Source: Psychrobacter lutiphocae DSM 21542
Lineage (GTDB): Bacteria; Pseudomonadota; Gammaproteobacteria; Pseudomonadales; Moraxellaceae
NCBI RefSeq assembly: GCF_000382145.1
Contig: NZ_KB907635.1
Coordinates: 1-64,000 of the forward strand
Reading direction: 5' to 3'
Length of the DNA: 64,000 nt
Below are positions 27,635-37,021 of the stretch, in pieces (positions within the stretch are counted from its first letter, which is position 1; each line of letters begins with the position of its first letter). The notes beneath the pieces are model-generated. The model had not been told where the DNA came from. It did no database searches and was given only the letters and a program-made list of their open reading frames with translations. Made by a program: the position numbers and the translations under genes.

Positions 27635-28343
27635 ATTTATATTGCTTACTAAAGATGTGTATTATGGTTTGTGAGGATTGAATTGATTAGGATATCTAGG
27701 TTTAAAGAAAAATTTATCTCAATTTTTCTTACGAAGATGACTGTTCAACATACCCTAATGGGCTGTATTTTTTTATTTACAGGCTATTTGTCTCTGCTTT
27801 AGAAGCTGTTGGAGATTGAGCCAATCAGAATATTGCTAAGATGGGCGATAGTTGAAGACAAAACAACCGTTTACAAGAGTATTAAAATTTAGTACAACTA
27901 ATATTGAGCTATCAATAAATAGATAACCATCACAAAGCAAGGGTATGCTGCGTATTCTATTATATCTATACCTTTTCTGAAAAATAATCTATCTTTGTCA
28001 AACTCGCTAAACCTACTACTTGTAGCGTTTGCACACGTTTTCCTCGATATCTTAGTTTTCAGATTTGGTATTAGCTAGGTAGCTAGGGATAGGTTCAGGT
28101 TAGTTATTAGCTATTAAGTTAGCTATTAGGTGTTAAGGTTAGCAGTAGCAACTTTGTCGAATTACTTTTGTCATGGCGTTATTGATAGTTATGCTGTTAT
28201 TGATAGTTATCACTTGTCATATGATACCACTGATTGGCAGAAGTTACAGTTAAGCAACGCCTGAATCAACACTTAGTGTTAACAGTGAGCAGTAGTAACG
28301 CTTAGAGTAAAAGACGTAATCATCATAAAAAGGACTTTATGTT
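27635..28343. other. acs upstream region with several repeats
   Basis: 709 bp without a gene. It holds a hairpin AAGAAAAATT/AATTTTTCTT (about 27706-27731), a segment CGAAGATGACTGTTCAACA near 27732 whose inverse occurs near 40080, the TA-flanked MITE copy at 27969-28070, TTAGCTATTA-like short repeats (28071-28140), and a doubled GTTATTGATAGTTAT (28176-28212). The acs promoter must lie here but I cannot assign it. Confidence 0.5.
27969..28070. mobile_element. TA-flanked MITE-like repeat, copy 2
   Basis: 102 bp, almost identical to 24451-24555, with the same TACCTTTTCTGAAAA and TTTTCAGATTTGGTA ends. Confidence 0.8.
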
Positions 28344-30302
28344 ATGAAAAGATATCCAATTAGCCGTGAATTTTCCACGCAAGCCAATACCACCGCTGAA
28401 CGGTATTTACAAACCTATCAACAGTCAATCGAGTCACCAGAAGCAAATGAGGTCTTTTGGGCGCAGCGTGCTGAGTTGATTGATTGGATCAAAAAGCCAA
28501 CTAAGATCAAAAATGTCAACTATGATTTAGATGACTTTACCATCAAATGGTATGAAGATGGTGAGCTTAATGTTTCTGTGAATTGCTTAGATCGTCATCT
28601 GCGTAATAATCCGTATAAACCAGCCATTATCTGGGAGGGTGATCATCCCTCACTACACAAAATTATATCTTTTAAGGCATTACACGCTGAAGTATGTCGT
28701 CTAGGTAATGCCATGCGTAAAATTGGTATTGGTAAAGGTGATCGGGTGGTGCTGTATTTGCCTATGGTGCCTGAAGCGGTGGTATCTATGCTCGCTTGTG
28801 CCCGTATCGGCGCTATTCATACGGTAGTATTTGGTGGGTTTTCAGCAGAGAGCTTGGCCAGTCGTATTGTTGATAGTCAGGCTAAGTTGATTATTACTGC
28901 TGATGAGGGCGTACGTGGCGGTAAGTATAGTCCTTTAAAGGTCAATGTTGATCGGGCATTGGATGTGGATGGTACTCATTGCGTGGAGCGAGTGATTGTG
29001 GTACACCGTACTGGTAACTCTGTGCCGATGAGTGGGCGCCGTGATGTATGGTATCACAGTCTGATTGATAACTCGCATGAAGACTGTCCACCTGAGCCAA
29101 TGAATGCTGAAGATCCTTTATTTTTATTATATACCTCAGGGTCCACTGGTAAGCCAAAAGGAGTGGTGCATAGCACAGGAGGCTATATTACCTATGTGTT
29201 ATCAAGCTTCATTGATGTGTTTGATGTCAAAGAGGAAGATGTGTTTTGGTGTACTGCCGATGTTGGCTGGATTACTGGACATAGCTATGTTACCTACGGG
29301 CCATTGGCCAATGGTACGACGACACTGATATTTGAAGGTGTGCCACAATATCCAACTTGGGCTCGTATTGGTCAAATAGTCGATAAGCACAATGTCAGTA
29401 TTTTATATACAGCGCCAACAGCGATTCGAGCGATGATGAAAGAAGGTGATGCTTATGTACGTCAGTCAAATCGCTCAAGTCTACGTTTACTGGGAACGGT
29501 GGGTGAACCAATTAACCCTGAAGCATGGGATTGGTATTATCAGGTTGTTGGTGAAGGTCGCTGTCCAATTGTCGATACCTGGTGGCAGACAGAGACAGGT
29601 GGCATCTTAATGGCACCATTACCCAATACGGTAGAGATGAAACCAGGCGCAGCGATGAACCCTCTGTATGGTATCAAGCCAGCGATTGTTGACTCTGATG
29701 GTCATGCGCTAGAAGATGCTGCTGCCGGAAACTTAATCATCACCGAGGGGTGGCCTGGACAGATGCGTACCATTTATGGTGATCATCAACGTTTTTTAGA
29801 GACCTATTACACCACATATCCTGGTAGCTACTTTACTGGGGATGGTGCATTAAGAGATGAAGATGGTCATTACTGGATTACTGGGCGTGTTGATGATGTA
29901 TTAAATGTCTCAGGTCATCGTATTGGTACTGCTGAGATTGAAAGCGCTTTGGTTTCACATCCTGCTGCTGCAGAGACCGCCATCGTAGGTATGCCGCATG
30001 ACTTAAAAGGCGAGGGCGTTTGTGCCTATGTTATATTAAAGCATGGTGAAGAGGATAGTGCCAGATTGCGTGCCGCCTTAAATCTGCATGTGCGTCATGA
30101 GATTGGACCGATTGCAAACTTGGATGCTATCTATATTGTAGAGGCACTGCCTAAGACCCGTTCTGGTAAGATTATGCGACGCATTTTACGTAAGTTGGCT
30201 GCGGGCGAGTTTGATGGACTCGGCGATTTATCTACCTTAGCTGATGATAGTGTGATTGAACAACTGATTGCTAGGGTTAAGCTGGAGCAAGCAAGCCAGT
30301 GA
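28344..30302 (+). CDS. acs: Acetyl-CoA synthetase
   Basis: Activates acetate to acetyl-CoA via acetyl-AMP. At 652 residues it has the E. coli length, and Lys609 (RSGKIMRR), the residue controlled by acetylation in the family, falls at the same number. [19 protein letters not shown] and the hinge region [16 protein letters not shown] are intact. AAAAAGGAC precedes the ATG. Monocistronic; no pta-ackA or deacetylase gene nearby. Confidence 0.97.
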   Translation: MKRYPISREFSTQANTTAERYLQTYQQSIESPEANEVFWAQRAELIDWIKKPTKIKNVNYDLDDFTIKWYEDGELNVSVNCLDRHLRNNPYKPAIIWEGDHPSLHKIISFKALHAEVCRLGNAMRKIGIGKGDRVVLYLPMVPEAVVSMLACARIGAIHTVVFGGFSAESLASRIVDSQAKLIITADEGVRGGKYSPLKVNVDRALDVDGTHCVERVIVVHRTGNSVPMSGRRDVWYHSLIDNSHEDCPPEPMNAEDPLFLLYTSGSTGKPKGVVHSTGGYITYVLSSFIDVFDVKEEDVFWCTADVGWITGHSYVTYGPLANGTTTLIFEGVPQYPTWARIGQIVDKHNVSILYTAPTAIRAMMKEGDAYVRQSNRSSLRLLGTVGEPINPEAWDWYYQVVGEGRCPIVDTWWQTETGGILMAPLPNTVEMKPGAAMNPLYGIKPAIVDSDGHALEDAAAGNLIITEGWPGQMRTIYGDHQRFLETYYTTYPGSYFTGDGALRDEDGHYWITGRVDDVLNVSGHRIGTAEIESALVSHPAAAETAIVGMPHDLKGEGVCAYVILKHGEEDSARLRAALNLHVRHEIGPIANLDAIYIVEALPKTRSGKIMRRILRKLAAGEFDGLGDLSTLADDSVIEQLIARVKLEQASQ

Positions 30303-30394
30303 CTGTTTTTACCATCCGTGACAGCACTCTCAACTTATGAGAGATTGGGTTAGACTCGCTAAGCCTACCTCTAGACTAGAGAGCGCTTACGGAT

Positions 30395-30422
30395 TAAAGA
30401 GCACTAGGCTTTGCTTGGTGCT
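30395..30422. terminator. Possible hairpin between convergent acs and ribF
   Basis: AGAGCAC and GTGCTCT pair around a 13-nt loop immediately before the ribF stop. No long T-run on either side. Confidence 0.4.
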
Positions 30423-31529
30423 CTAGTCTGGCTTGGTATCGATACGGATACTAGTGCGCCAAGCGATCAAATCCTGCACATCCTGTCTAATGCCAGCTTT
30501 TAGTGCTTCTAGCCCATCATATTTTCGTTCAGGATGCAAATGGTGCAAAAACCTGACGCTTAGCGTTTTGCCATATAAATTGCCTGAAAACTGTGGAAAA
30601 AACACCTCAAGACGCCACTCATGTGGCTTATCAATGGTAGGGCGGATGCCAATATTAGCAGTACCAAAAAGGCTTGAGGGTCGTAGGCCTGCAATGCCAT
30701 ATTGCTCATCTTGTGCTATTTGTTGAAAGCTATCTTTAACTGTTTTTCCATCTTCATCCAAGATCACTACATCCACACCAAACACCCCATGTAGAGCAGG
30801 GCGGACGCGATTAATCTCAATATTGGCGGTTGGGAAGTCTAAAGTACGACCAATTTTATCGCCACCAACTACCTTGCCTGTCATGCTGTAATCTCGGTTA
30901 AGTAATCGATTGGCATTGGCCAAGTCACCTACTGCGAGTAGCTCGCGGATACGGGTTGAACTGATGCGGTTATCTATTTGTTCTGCTTGGTTAGAAATGC
31001 TATCGTTTTTGGCTGTATCTGTGTTTTTGGCTGTATCTGTAATGGTATGCAAGTTGGTCACTGGTAACCCATAACCCCGTAAAAACTCACTGTCACCAGT
31101 TCGGTCATGACCAAACTTAAAATCATCACCGAGTACTAAGGATCTGACATTAAGCTTGGTCGTGAGCAAATCTGCAAACTCAGTAGCAGATAGTGAGCGA
31201 AATGCCTCATCAAACTTAGCGACAATAACAGTATCTATGCCAAGTTCGGCAAATAAAGCCAACTTCTCGTCTTGAGATGTCAGGCGAGCAGGCGCCAGCT
31301 GTGGTTCTCCCTTTAGCTGTGCAAAATACTCACGTGGCTGAGGCTCAAAAATCATTATCATGGCTGCCAAGTTTTGTTCATTAGCCGTGATTTGAAGTTG
31401 CTTTAGCATGGCTTGATGACCTAGATGTACACCATCAAAGTTTCCTATTGTCAGGGCGCTGGCTTGATTCAGTGCGTCATGAGTTGCGAGCGTATTAAGT
31501 TGGTTTAAGTCTAAAAATATTGTTTTCAT
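30423..31529 (-). CDS. ribF: Bifunctional riboflavin kinase / FAD synthetase
   Basis: Makes FMN and FAD. The N-terminal adenylyltransferase domain has GNFDGVHLGHQAM near 28 and SSTRIRELL (about 190). The C-terminal kinase has GKVVGGDKIGRTLDFPTANIEI and the later NIGIRPT. At 368 residues it is about 50 longer than usual, with an insert near 165-185 containing TDTAKNTDTAKN, an 18-bp tandem duplication. Relatives often have rpsT, ileS or lspA next to ribF; here it stands alone. Confidence 0.93.
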   Translation of the reverse strand: MKTIFLDLNQLNTLATHDALNQASALTIGNFDGVHLGHQAMLKQLQITANEQNLAAMIMIFEPQPREYFAQLKGEPQLAPARLTSQDEKLALFAELGIDTVIVAKFDEAFRSLSATEFADLLTTKLNVRSLVLGDDFKFGHDRTGDSEFLRGYGLPVTNLHTITDTAKNTDTAKNDSISNQAEQIDNRISSTRIRELLAVGDLANANRLLNRDYSMTGKVVGGDKIGRTLDFPTANIEINRVRPALHGVFGVDVVILDEDGKTVKDSFQQIAQDEQYGIAGLRPSSLFGTANIGIRPTIDKPHEWRLEVFFPQFSGNLYGKTLSVRFLHHLHPERKYDGLEALKAGIRQDVQDLIAWRTSIRIDTKPD

Positions 31530-31610
31530 AAAGCCTTGTTTATAAACATCATAAAGGGGTATAGAAAAGGGTATAAGGATGTATGGTTGTCTGGATTCGC
31601 CAGTCTATGC

Positions 31611-31730
31611 TAGGACGTGTCTTTAATTCATGCAATGACCTTAAAGTGGATAAGCTAATAAATAGCAAAATCATGTTATACGACATTAACTAAATAGGTT
31701 AATTCTATACAGCCTCTATTTGTCATTTAT
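31611..31730. mobile_element. Partial copy of the TAGGRCGTGT-ended repeat
   Basis: Begins TAGGACGTGTCTTTAATTC and continues ATGCAATGACCTTAAAGTGG, aligning with 7676-7790 (TAGGGCGTGTTTGCATTTCG and on). I cannot find the right end, so it looks truncated. It lies between divergent ribF and the GNAT gene. Confidence 0.45.
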
Positions 31731-31844
31731 CCTTGTTGATCATAAGGTATGAATTATAGCGATAAAATAAGCCTATTATAATGTAAAATGAGCAATAACG
31801 ATGCCCAAAATCATAACCGCCCGCTTTATTAGGAAATAAAACTG

Positions 31845-32498
31845 ATGTCACTAGGCGATGAGCAAGACAATAAACAAGACAATAGAACTCAGTTCAAGGG
31901 TAAAAAGTCCACAACTAAAATGTATAGAGCGAAAATAGTTAGTGGAACAAAATATAGTATTGTCAAAGCACAGGCTCTGGATCTCGAGCAGATAGTAAAG
32001 ATTTATAACCAAAGTATCTTGACAAAAAAAGCCACCGCTGATTTAACACCAGTGAGTATCAAAGATAGACAGGTCTGGTTTGATACACATCAGCAACGCC
32101 CAGAGCGTCCTATTTATGTCATCAAAAATCAAGATGATCAGGTGATGGCTTGGGGCTGTTTTAGTGATGTCAAAGATCGCTCTGCTTATCATATTAGTGC
32201 TGAGATCAGCATCTATGTACATTCAAGCTTTCAGCGTCGTGGCTTGGCCAGTCATTTATTACAATGGATGTTGGATCAAGCGCCTGAGCTGGGTATCTAT
32301 AATATTCTGGCGCTAATCTTTGCTCATAATGAACCGAGCCTTGCTTTATTTAGCAATTTTGGATTCACCATTTGGGGTAAGCTACCACAAGTATGCGATA
32401 TGCAAACCTTTATTGCCGATATTGTCATTATGGGTAAGCAACTTGCCGCATCCACAAATATCGTAGATGCAGAGGGTGTTGAGCCCATTAATCATTAG
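31845..32498 (+). CDS. GNAT N-acetyltransferase, phosphinothricin acetyltransferase-like
   Basis: A GNAT enzyme of the Pat/MddA type. The acetyl-CoA loop is SSFQRRGLASHLL, with EISIYVH before it and the typical NEPSLALFSNFGFTIWG after it. 217 residues, with an N-terminal extension of ~35 hydrophilic residues compared with Pat (~180). Substrates of relatives include methionine sulfone, sulfoximine and phosphinothricin; the natural one is unknown. AGGAAA lies upstream. Its last 11 bases overlap the end of the convergent yihY gene. Confidence 0.85.
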   Translation: MSLGDEQDNKQDNRTQFKGKKSTTKMYRAKIVSGTKYSIVKAQALDLEQIVKIYNQSILTKKATADLTPVSIKDRQVWFDTHQQRPERPIYVIKNQDDQVMAWGCFSDVKDRSAYHISAEISIYVHSSFQRRGLASHLLQWMLDQAPELGIYNILALIFAHNEPSLALFSNFGFTIWGKLPQVCDMQTFIADIVIMGKQLAASTNIVDAEGVEPINH

Positions 32499-34119
32499 AC
32501 TTTTTTGGATTATCTTCTTCTGTAATTAAGGGTTGGTTGTGGTGGTGTGACAAAATACCGCTAAACAGTCCAGTTTTTTTATTTTCTTTTGTTTTTTCCT
32601 CAGTTTTAGGCGCTATGGTTGGTTCTGAGTGAGGCGATGTTAAGTCTGCGTCTGAAGGAATAATCGCTTCTTTATTACTGTTATCAGTGACCACTTTTTC
32701 TTTGGCATCAAAGGATTCTGCTGAAGTCTGGTCATGATTTTCATTACTGTCTTTGGTTGCAGTTGATTTTTTATTATCAATCACCTTGTTAGCGACACTA
32801 AGTTCAGACTTGCTATTAGCATTAGCTTGGTCATTATTAGCAAATAAGCTATGGTGTTCACCTGTGGCATGACTTTGATTAAAAATAGTCGCCAATGGGA
32901 TATCCAGCTCTTGACGTACATAGGCTTCTGTATGCTCTAGGCGAGTTAGTAGCTGCTGCAATCCAGGTTGGGTGGCATTTAGTTTAATATCGTCTAACTC
33001 ATTTTTGATCGGTAGCGGGTAAGGTAGAGTGCGATAAAAGTCCCATAAAGTTAGATTATGCAAGTCTTTTTTTAGGACATACTCACCGTTAGCCGTCACA
33101 GTTATCAAGTCGCATTGGCGCAAATAATTTAAGTAAGTAAACCATTTAGGTAGCTCTTTGCGACCCAATACATCTCGTAGCTCTTGCTCCTTGGTACATT
33201 GACCTTGCTGATAACGTTCATGTAACAAATTAAGCATGTCTAGCAGACTGATTAAAGGATGACGAGGATGTACTTCACTACTGGCAAAGATGGTCAAAGT
33301 ATAGCTAATCTCAACACCCAATAAAATCAGGTTCCATGACATATAGATCCACAATAGTAGGATAGGGAAGGCAGCAAACGCACCATAGATGGCCTCATAA
33401 CTGGTGAAATTACTCATCACCACACCAAATACGTGTCTTAATAATTCAAATACGACTGCGACAAACACCCCTGCAATGGCCGCTGTTTTTACTGGTACCC
33501 TTGCTTTGGGAATAAACCAGTACATACCGATAAAACCAGCAACGGTCACTGCAAAAGAGATAAGTTGTACCCAAAATGACCAGTCAATGCCATAGCCAGC
33601 AACTTGTTTATTTAGTAAGCTTAAGCTTTGTACTGTGCTTGAAGCAATAAAGGCAGTACCTAAAACTAAAGGACCTAAAGTAATGATGGTCCAATAACGC
33701 AAAATACTTTTTAGTCCACCTGAGCGCTCCTCAACACGCCAGATTTGGTTAAACGCCCGCTCAATGGTAGTTAAGGTCATGATGGTAGTCACAAAAAGCA
33801 CCATCGCGCCAATGGCAGTTAAGTTGCTTGATTTTTCTGCAAAGTTATTTAGATACTCACTGACTTGCAAGCTAGATTGGGGCAGTAAGTTTGAATAAAT
33901 AATTTGAGATATCTGTTCACGCACAGACTCTAGTGCAGGCACGGAAGATAAGATCATCAGTAGCACTGTTAAGATCGGCACGATAGATAGCATGGTGGTA
34001 TAGGTCAAGGATGCCGCTTTCTGCTGACAGTTGTCCTCTAAAAAATGACGTACCAAAAAGCGTAAAAAACTAAACCAAGTCTGGTCGTAAAAAGGAAGTT
34101 TTTTGAGTAATTTTTCCAT
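32488..34119 (-). CDS. YihY/BrkB-family inner-membrane protein with long acidic tail
   Basis: A 543-residue YihY protein (older name RNase BN, not correct for this family). The N-terminal ~285 residues hold about six membrane segments with AASLTYTTMLSIVPILTVLL, and TTIERAFNQIWRVEERSGG is the family signature. A cytoplasmic region (about 290-410) contains a winged-helix-like stretch. The last ~130 residues are Lys/Glu/Ser/Asn-rich and look disordered. Function of the family is unknown. Tail-to-tail overlap of 11 bases with the GNAT gene. Confidence 0.88.
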   Translation of the reverse strand: MEKLLKKLPFYDQTWFSFLRFLVRHFLEDNCQQKAASLTYTTMLSIVPILTVLLMILSSVPALESVREQISQIIYSNLLPQSSLQVSEYLNNFAEKSSNLTAIGAMVLFVTTIMTLTTIERAFNQIWRVEERSGGLKSILRYWTIITLGPLVLGTAFIASSTVQSLSLLNKQVAGYGIDWSFWVQLISFAVTVAGFIGMYWFIPKARVPVKTAAIAGVFVAVVFELLRHVFGVVMSNFTSYEAIYGAFAAFPILLLWIYMSWNLILLGVEISYTLTIFASSEVHPRHPLISLLDMLNLLHERYQQGQCTKEQELRDVLGRKELPKWFTYLNYLRQCDLITVTANGEYVLKKDLHNLTLWDFYRTLPYPLPIKNELDDIKLNATQPGLQQLLTRLEHTEAYVRQELDIPLATIFNQSHATGEHHSLFANNDQANANSKSELSVANKVIDNKKSTATKDSNENHDQTSAESFDAKEKVVTDNSNKEAIIPSDADLTSPHSEPTIAPKTEEKTKENKKTGLFSGILSHHHNQPLITEEDNPKKSND

Positions 34120-34409
34120 AGTGGCTAGATGTGAGTTATGAAAAGAAACGTTAGTTTAACAAAAATTGTCATACTAATTGTGATGTTTGTTTGTGTCAAA
34201 GTGATATGATAAGGGTCATATGCTAACAATGAGTGGCAAACACGCAGATTGTGCTAGCTGTTAAGTCGTCTTAAGAGGTATTGACGCCTTAGATTATTAT
34301 TAGTCATGAATAAAGTCATAAAGCAGCCATTCAGATTAAGTACTAGGGACAATACGCCCCTCAAATTTTATCCATTTTTATCAATGTCTAACTTGGAGAT
34401 AGTAAGTCG

Positions 34410-35048
34410 ATGACAGCTCAAACGGTAAGTTCAACCTCGAATTCATCAAATTATGTACTGGTATTGTATTACTCTCAACATGGTACCACTAAAGAATTGG
34501 CATACGCCATTGCTCAAGGGATTGAAGATACGGGTATGATTGCCCGTATTCGCACAGTGCCTACCATAGCGACTGAGACCACAGAGATTAAGCCTGTCAT
34601 ACCTGATGAAGGCGACTTATATTGTACCATGGCGGACTTAAAAAACTGTGCAGGCTTAGCACTAGGTAGTCCTACCCATTTTGGCAATATGGCGGGTGCT
34701 ATGAAACATTTTTGGGATAATACGGTCACTTTATGGCTGGCTGGTAATTTACAAAACAAACCAGCCTGTGTGTTTACCAGTACGGGCTCGATGCACGGCG
34801 GTCAAGAAACGACCTTGTTTACAATGATGATCCCTCTATTGCACCATGGAATGATGATAGTAGGCTTACCCTATGCCAATCCAGAGTTGGGTCGTACCAA
34901 TCGTGGTGGCACTCCTTATGGCGCAACGCATGTTAGTGGCACAGCTCATGACCACCCCATGAGTCAAGATGAGCGCGCCTTAGCGGTTGCCCAAGGTAAG
35001 CGTATTGCTCAAGCTGCCAAAGCACTGTCCCAGACCAAGTGGTCTTAG
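34410..35048 (+). CDS. wrbA: NAD(P)H:quinone oxidoreductase WrbA-like flavoprotein
   Basis: A flavodoxin-fold FMN enzyme reducing quinones by two electrons. VLVLYYSQHGTTKELAYAIAQGIE is the FMN phosphate loop, LGSPTHFGNMAGAMKHFWD and the TSTGSMHGGQETT segment are family markers. 212 residues. Three bases separate it from the next gene, so the two are co-translated. Confidence 0.9.
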   Translation: MTAQTVSSTSNSSNYVLVLYYSQHGTTKELAYAIAQGIEDTGMIARIRTVPTIATETTEIKPVIPDEGDLYCTMADLKNCAGLALGSPTHFGNMAGAMKHFWDNTVTLWLAGNLQNKPACVFTSTGSMHGGQETTLFTMMIPLLHHGMMIVGLPYANPELGRTNRGGTPYGATHVSGTAHDHPMSQDERALAVAQGKRIAQAAKALSQTKWS

Positions 35049-35051
35049 ATT

Positions 35052-35483
35052 ATGGCAAAAAAACAAAAAATAGATAGGCATAGCCCAGAGAATCTAACAG
35101 CCATCACGCAAATGCAATCTAAGCTGCGTCTGGGTTGGCTGTTATGGCTATGTTACCGAGGTTTTGGCTTGCCTATTTTATTAAGCTTATTCCTGCCAAC
35201 GGCACCTGATGTTGTGGGCGGAGTAGCTTGGCATCTGCTGTGGTTGATACCTGCATTGGTTGTTAGTCCTTGGATGCTCATGGGTAGATCTGCTTATGCG
35301 CTATTGATAAGCAGTATGTTGACCTTGGTGTATTTGGGCGCCAGTGGTGTGACCTTATTTGCTAGGTTGTATGACAGTGGTATTAGTGTGCTGTGGGTCT
35401 ATTTGTTGGATACTGCCTTATTACTATTGACCAATGTGTGGTTGTTTAAGTTGTTAAAACGCTTGCCATCAATGAATGGCTAG
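35052..35483 (+). CDS. DUF2069 membrane protein
   Basis: A 143-residue protein with a basic N-terminus and about four hydrophobic segments. It matches the DUF2069 family, which in pseudomonads follows wrbA as it does here. Function unknown; the conserved pairing suggests a role with WrbA at the membrane. Confidence 0.82.
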   Translation: MAKKQKIDRHSPENLTAITQMQSKLRLGWLLWLCYRGFGLPILLSLFLPTAPDVVGGVAWHLLWLIPALVVSPWMLMGRSAYALLISSMLTLVYLGASGVTLFARLYDSGISVLWVYLLDTALLLLTNVWLFKLLKRLPSMNG

Positions 35484-35515
35484 CAACCAATCTTTCACAA
35501 GATAGCTATTTTTAC

Positions 35516-35587
35516 ACAAAAATGAAATTTTCTTTAAACTTAGATTACTATTCAACACATGAAGTGAATTTTCAATAGCTCTTTGTC
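35516..35587. repeat. Diverged dispersed repeat, copy 1 (mate at 40139)
   Basis: AAAATGAAATTTTCTTTAA through TTCAATAG aligns with 40143-40203 in the same orientation at roughly three-quarters identity over about 65 bases. It lies between DUF2069 and the TAXI gene; the rest of this 380-bp gap is AT-rich with no gene seen. Confidence 0.5.
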
Positions 35588-35863
35588 AAGATAAATGTGG
35601 ACTTGTGTATAAAATTATCATAATATAGGTAGATTGAAACTAATTGTTATTAATTGTATCTTTTATTATATCAAGTTATATTTATTTATATTAAGTATTT
35701 ATATCAAGGTATATGAGGTCCAGTCTTGTTTTACCTTATCAAGCAAGATATTGAACTGGCTGAATGGATGCGACAGCGTTAATAATCTAATCACAGGCAA
35801 CTTAGTTTTTTGTTTTTTATATTCAAATTAAGTTCAAGATTTGACCAACTAGGATGGTTTTCC

Positions 35864-36871
35864 ATGAAATTACTTCCCTCATTAACTGCAATGGCGCTTG
35901 GCCTTTGCGTAATCACTGGCTGTTCACAATCAACTGACGAAACTGCAAAAGGCGGCGACGCAGCCGCTGGTGCAACTAAGTTTATGACCATAGGCACAGG
36001 TGGGGTGACTGGAACTTATTATCCCACTGGCGGTGCTATCTGTCGTATGGTAAAAGCAGCCGAGTCTCCTATTCGTTGTTCAGTTGAGTCAACAGGTGGC
36101 TCTGTCTATAACGTCAATACCATTAAAGCTGGTGAGTTAGATTTTGGTATTAGTCAAAGCGATACCGCCTACCAAGCCTTTAAAGGTGAAGGTAAATTCA
36201 GCGACGCACCTGTGCCAGAGTTGCGCAGTGTTTTGGCTATTTATCCAGAGCTACTATCACTCATTGTTCGCAAAGATGCTGGTATCGAAAAGCTTGAAGA
36301 TGTGAAAGGCAAAAGAATTAACGTAGATGTACCAGGAAGTGGCAACCGTATGACTGCCGAAGCGGTCTTTGCAGCAAGTGGTATAAGTCTAGATGATCTA
36401 GCTTTTGCAAATGAGTTGAAGGCATCTGAAGGCCCAACCATGCTAAAAGATAAAAAAGTAGATGGTTATTTTTATATGGTAGGACACCCAACTGCTAATA
36501 TTAAAGATGCTGCTAATTCAGTAGCAATTAACCTAGTGCCAATCGAGGGCGCTGGTGTTGATAAGCTCGTTGCAGAAAATCCATATTACGCCAAAGGCAC
36601 TATTTTAGCTGAATATTACGAAGGCGTGGAGCAAGATATTCCAAGCATTGGTGTTAAGGCGGTGTTGGTTACCCGTGAAGATATGGCAGAGGATGCGGTA
36701 ACTACTATTACCAAAGCAGTACTTGATAATTTTGATGAGTTCAAAGAGTCACATCCTGCTTATAAAAATATTACCAAAGAGTCATTGCTTGAAGGCTTAG
36801 CTGTACCTCAGCATCCAGCTGCTGCTGCGGTATTTGAAGAAGCTGGTATTGTTGCAGCCAATGCACAATAG
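35864..36871 (+). CDS. TAXI-family TRAP transporter solute-binding lipoprotein
   Basis: The periplasmic receptor of a TRAP transporter of the TAXI type. I start at ATG 35864 (AGGA upstream), which gives a lipoprotein signal MKLLPSLTAMALGLCVITGC with the lipobox Cys at 20. The mature part begins FMTIGTGGVTGTYYPTGGAICRMV, the family hallmark. 335 residues. Substrates of TAXI systems are mostly unknown, with glutamate or other carboxylates suggested. It precedes the fused permease by 150 bases. Confidence 0.92.
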   Translation: MKLLPSLTAMALGLCVITGCSQSTDETAKGGDAAAGATKFMTIGTGGVTGTYYPTGGAICRMVKAAESPIRCSVESTGGSVYNVNTIKAGELDFGISQSDTAYQAFKGEGKFSDAPVPELRSVLAIYPELLSLIVRKDAGIEKLEDVKGKRINVDVPGSGNRMTAEAVFAASGISLDDLAFANELKASEGPTMLKDKKVDGYFYMVGHPTANIKDAANSVAINLVPIEGAGVDKLVAENPYYAKGTILAEYYEGVEQDIPSIGVKAVLVTREDMAEDAVTTITKAVLDNFDEFKESHPAYKNITKESLLEGLAVPQHPAAAAVFEEAGIVAANAQ

Positions 36872-37021
36872 TCTATAAAAATAAATGGCTTGTGAGCAAA
36901 TGAGTTGATAAATAATGATAAGCACAGGTTGATTAACTTGTGCTTATTTTTTTGCAGTGACAAGTTTATTTTTATGCGTGCCGATGTTGTAGAACAATAG
37001 ACTGCTTTAAGGAGAATTTCA

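Noticed and set aside
32488-34119. Ribonuclease BN
   Set aside because: YihY proteins were once misnamed RNase BN; this is a multi-pass membrane protein with no nuclease motifs.
35634-35831. 65-residue ORF upstream of the TAXI gene
   Set aside because: AT-rich composition (Ile/Tyr/Leu/Asn), no ribosome site, no recognisable family.
35810-35863. Upstream start of the TAXI receptor
   Set aside because: The ATG at 35864 gives a proper lipoprotein signal and has AGGA upstream; the longer form buries it.
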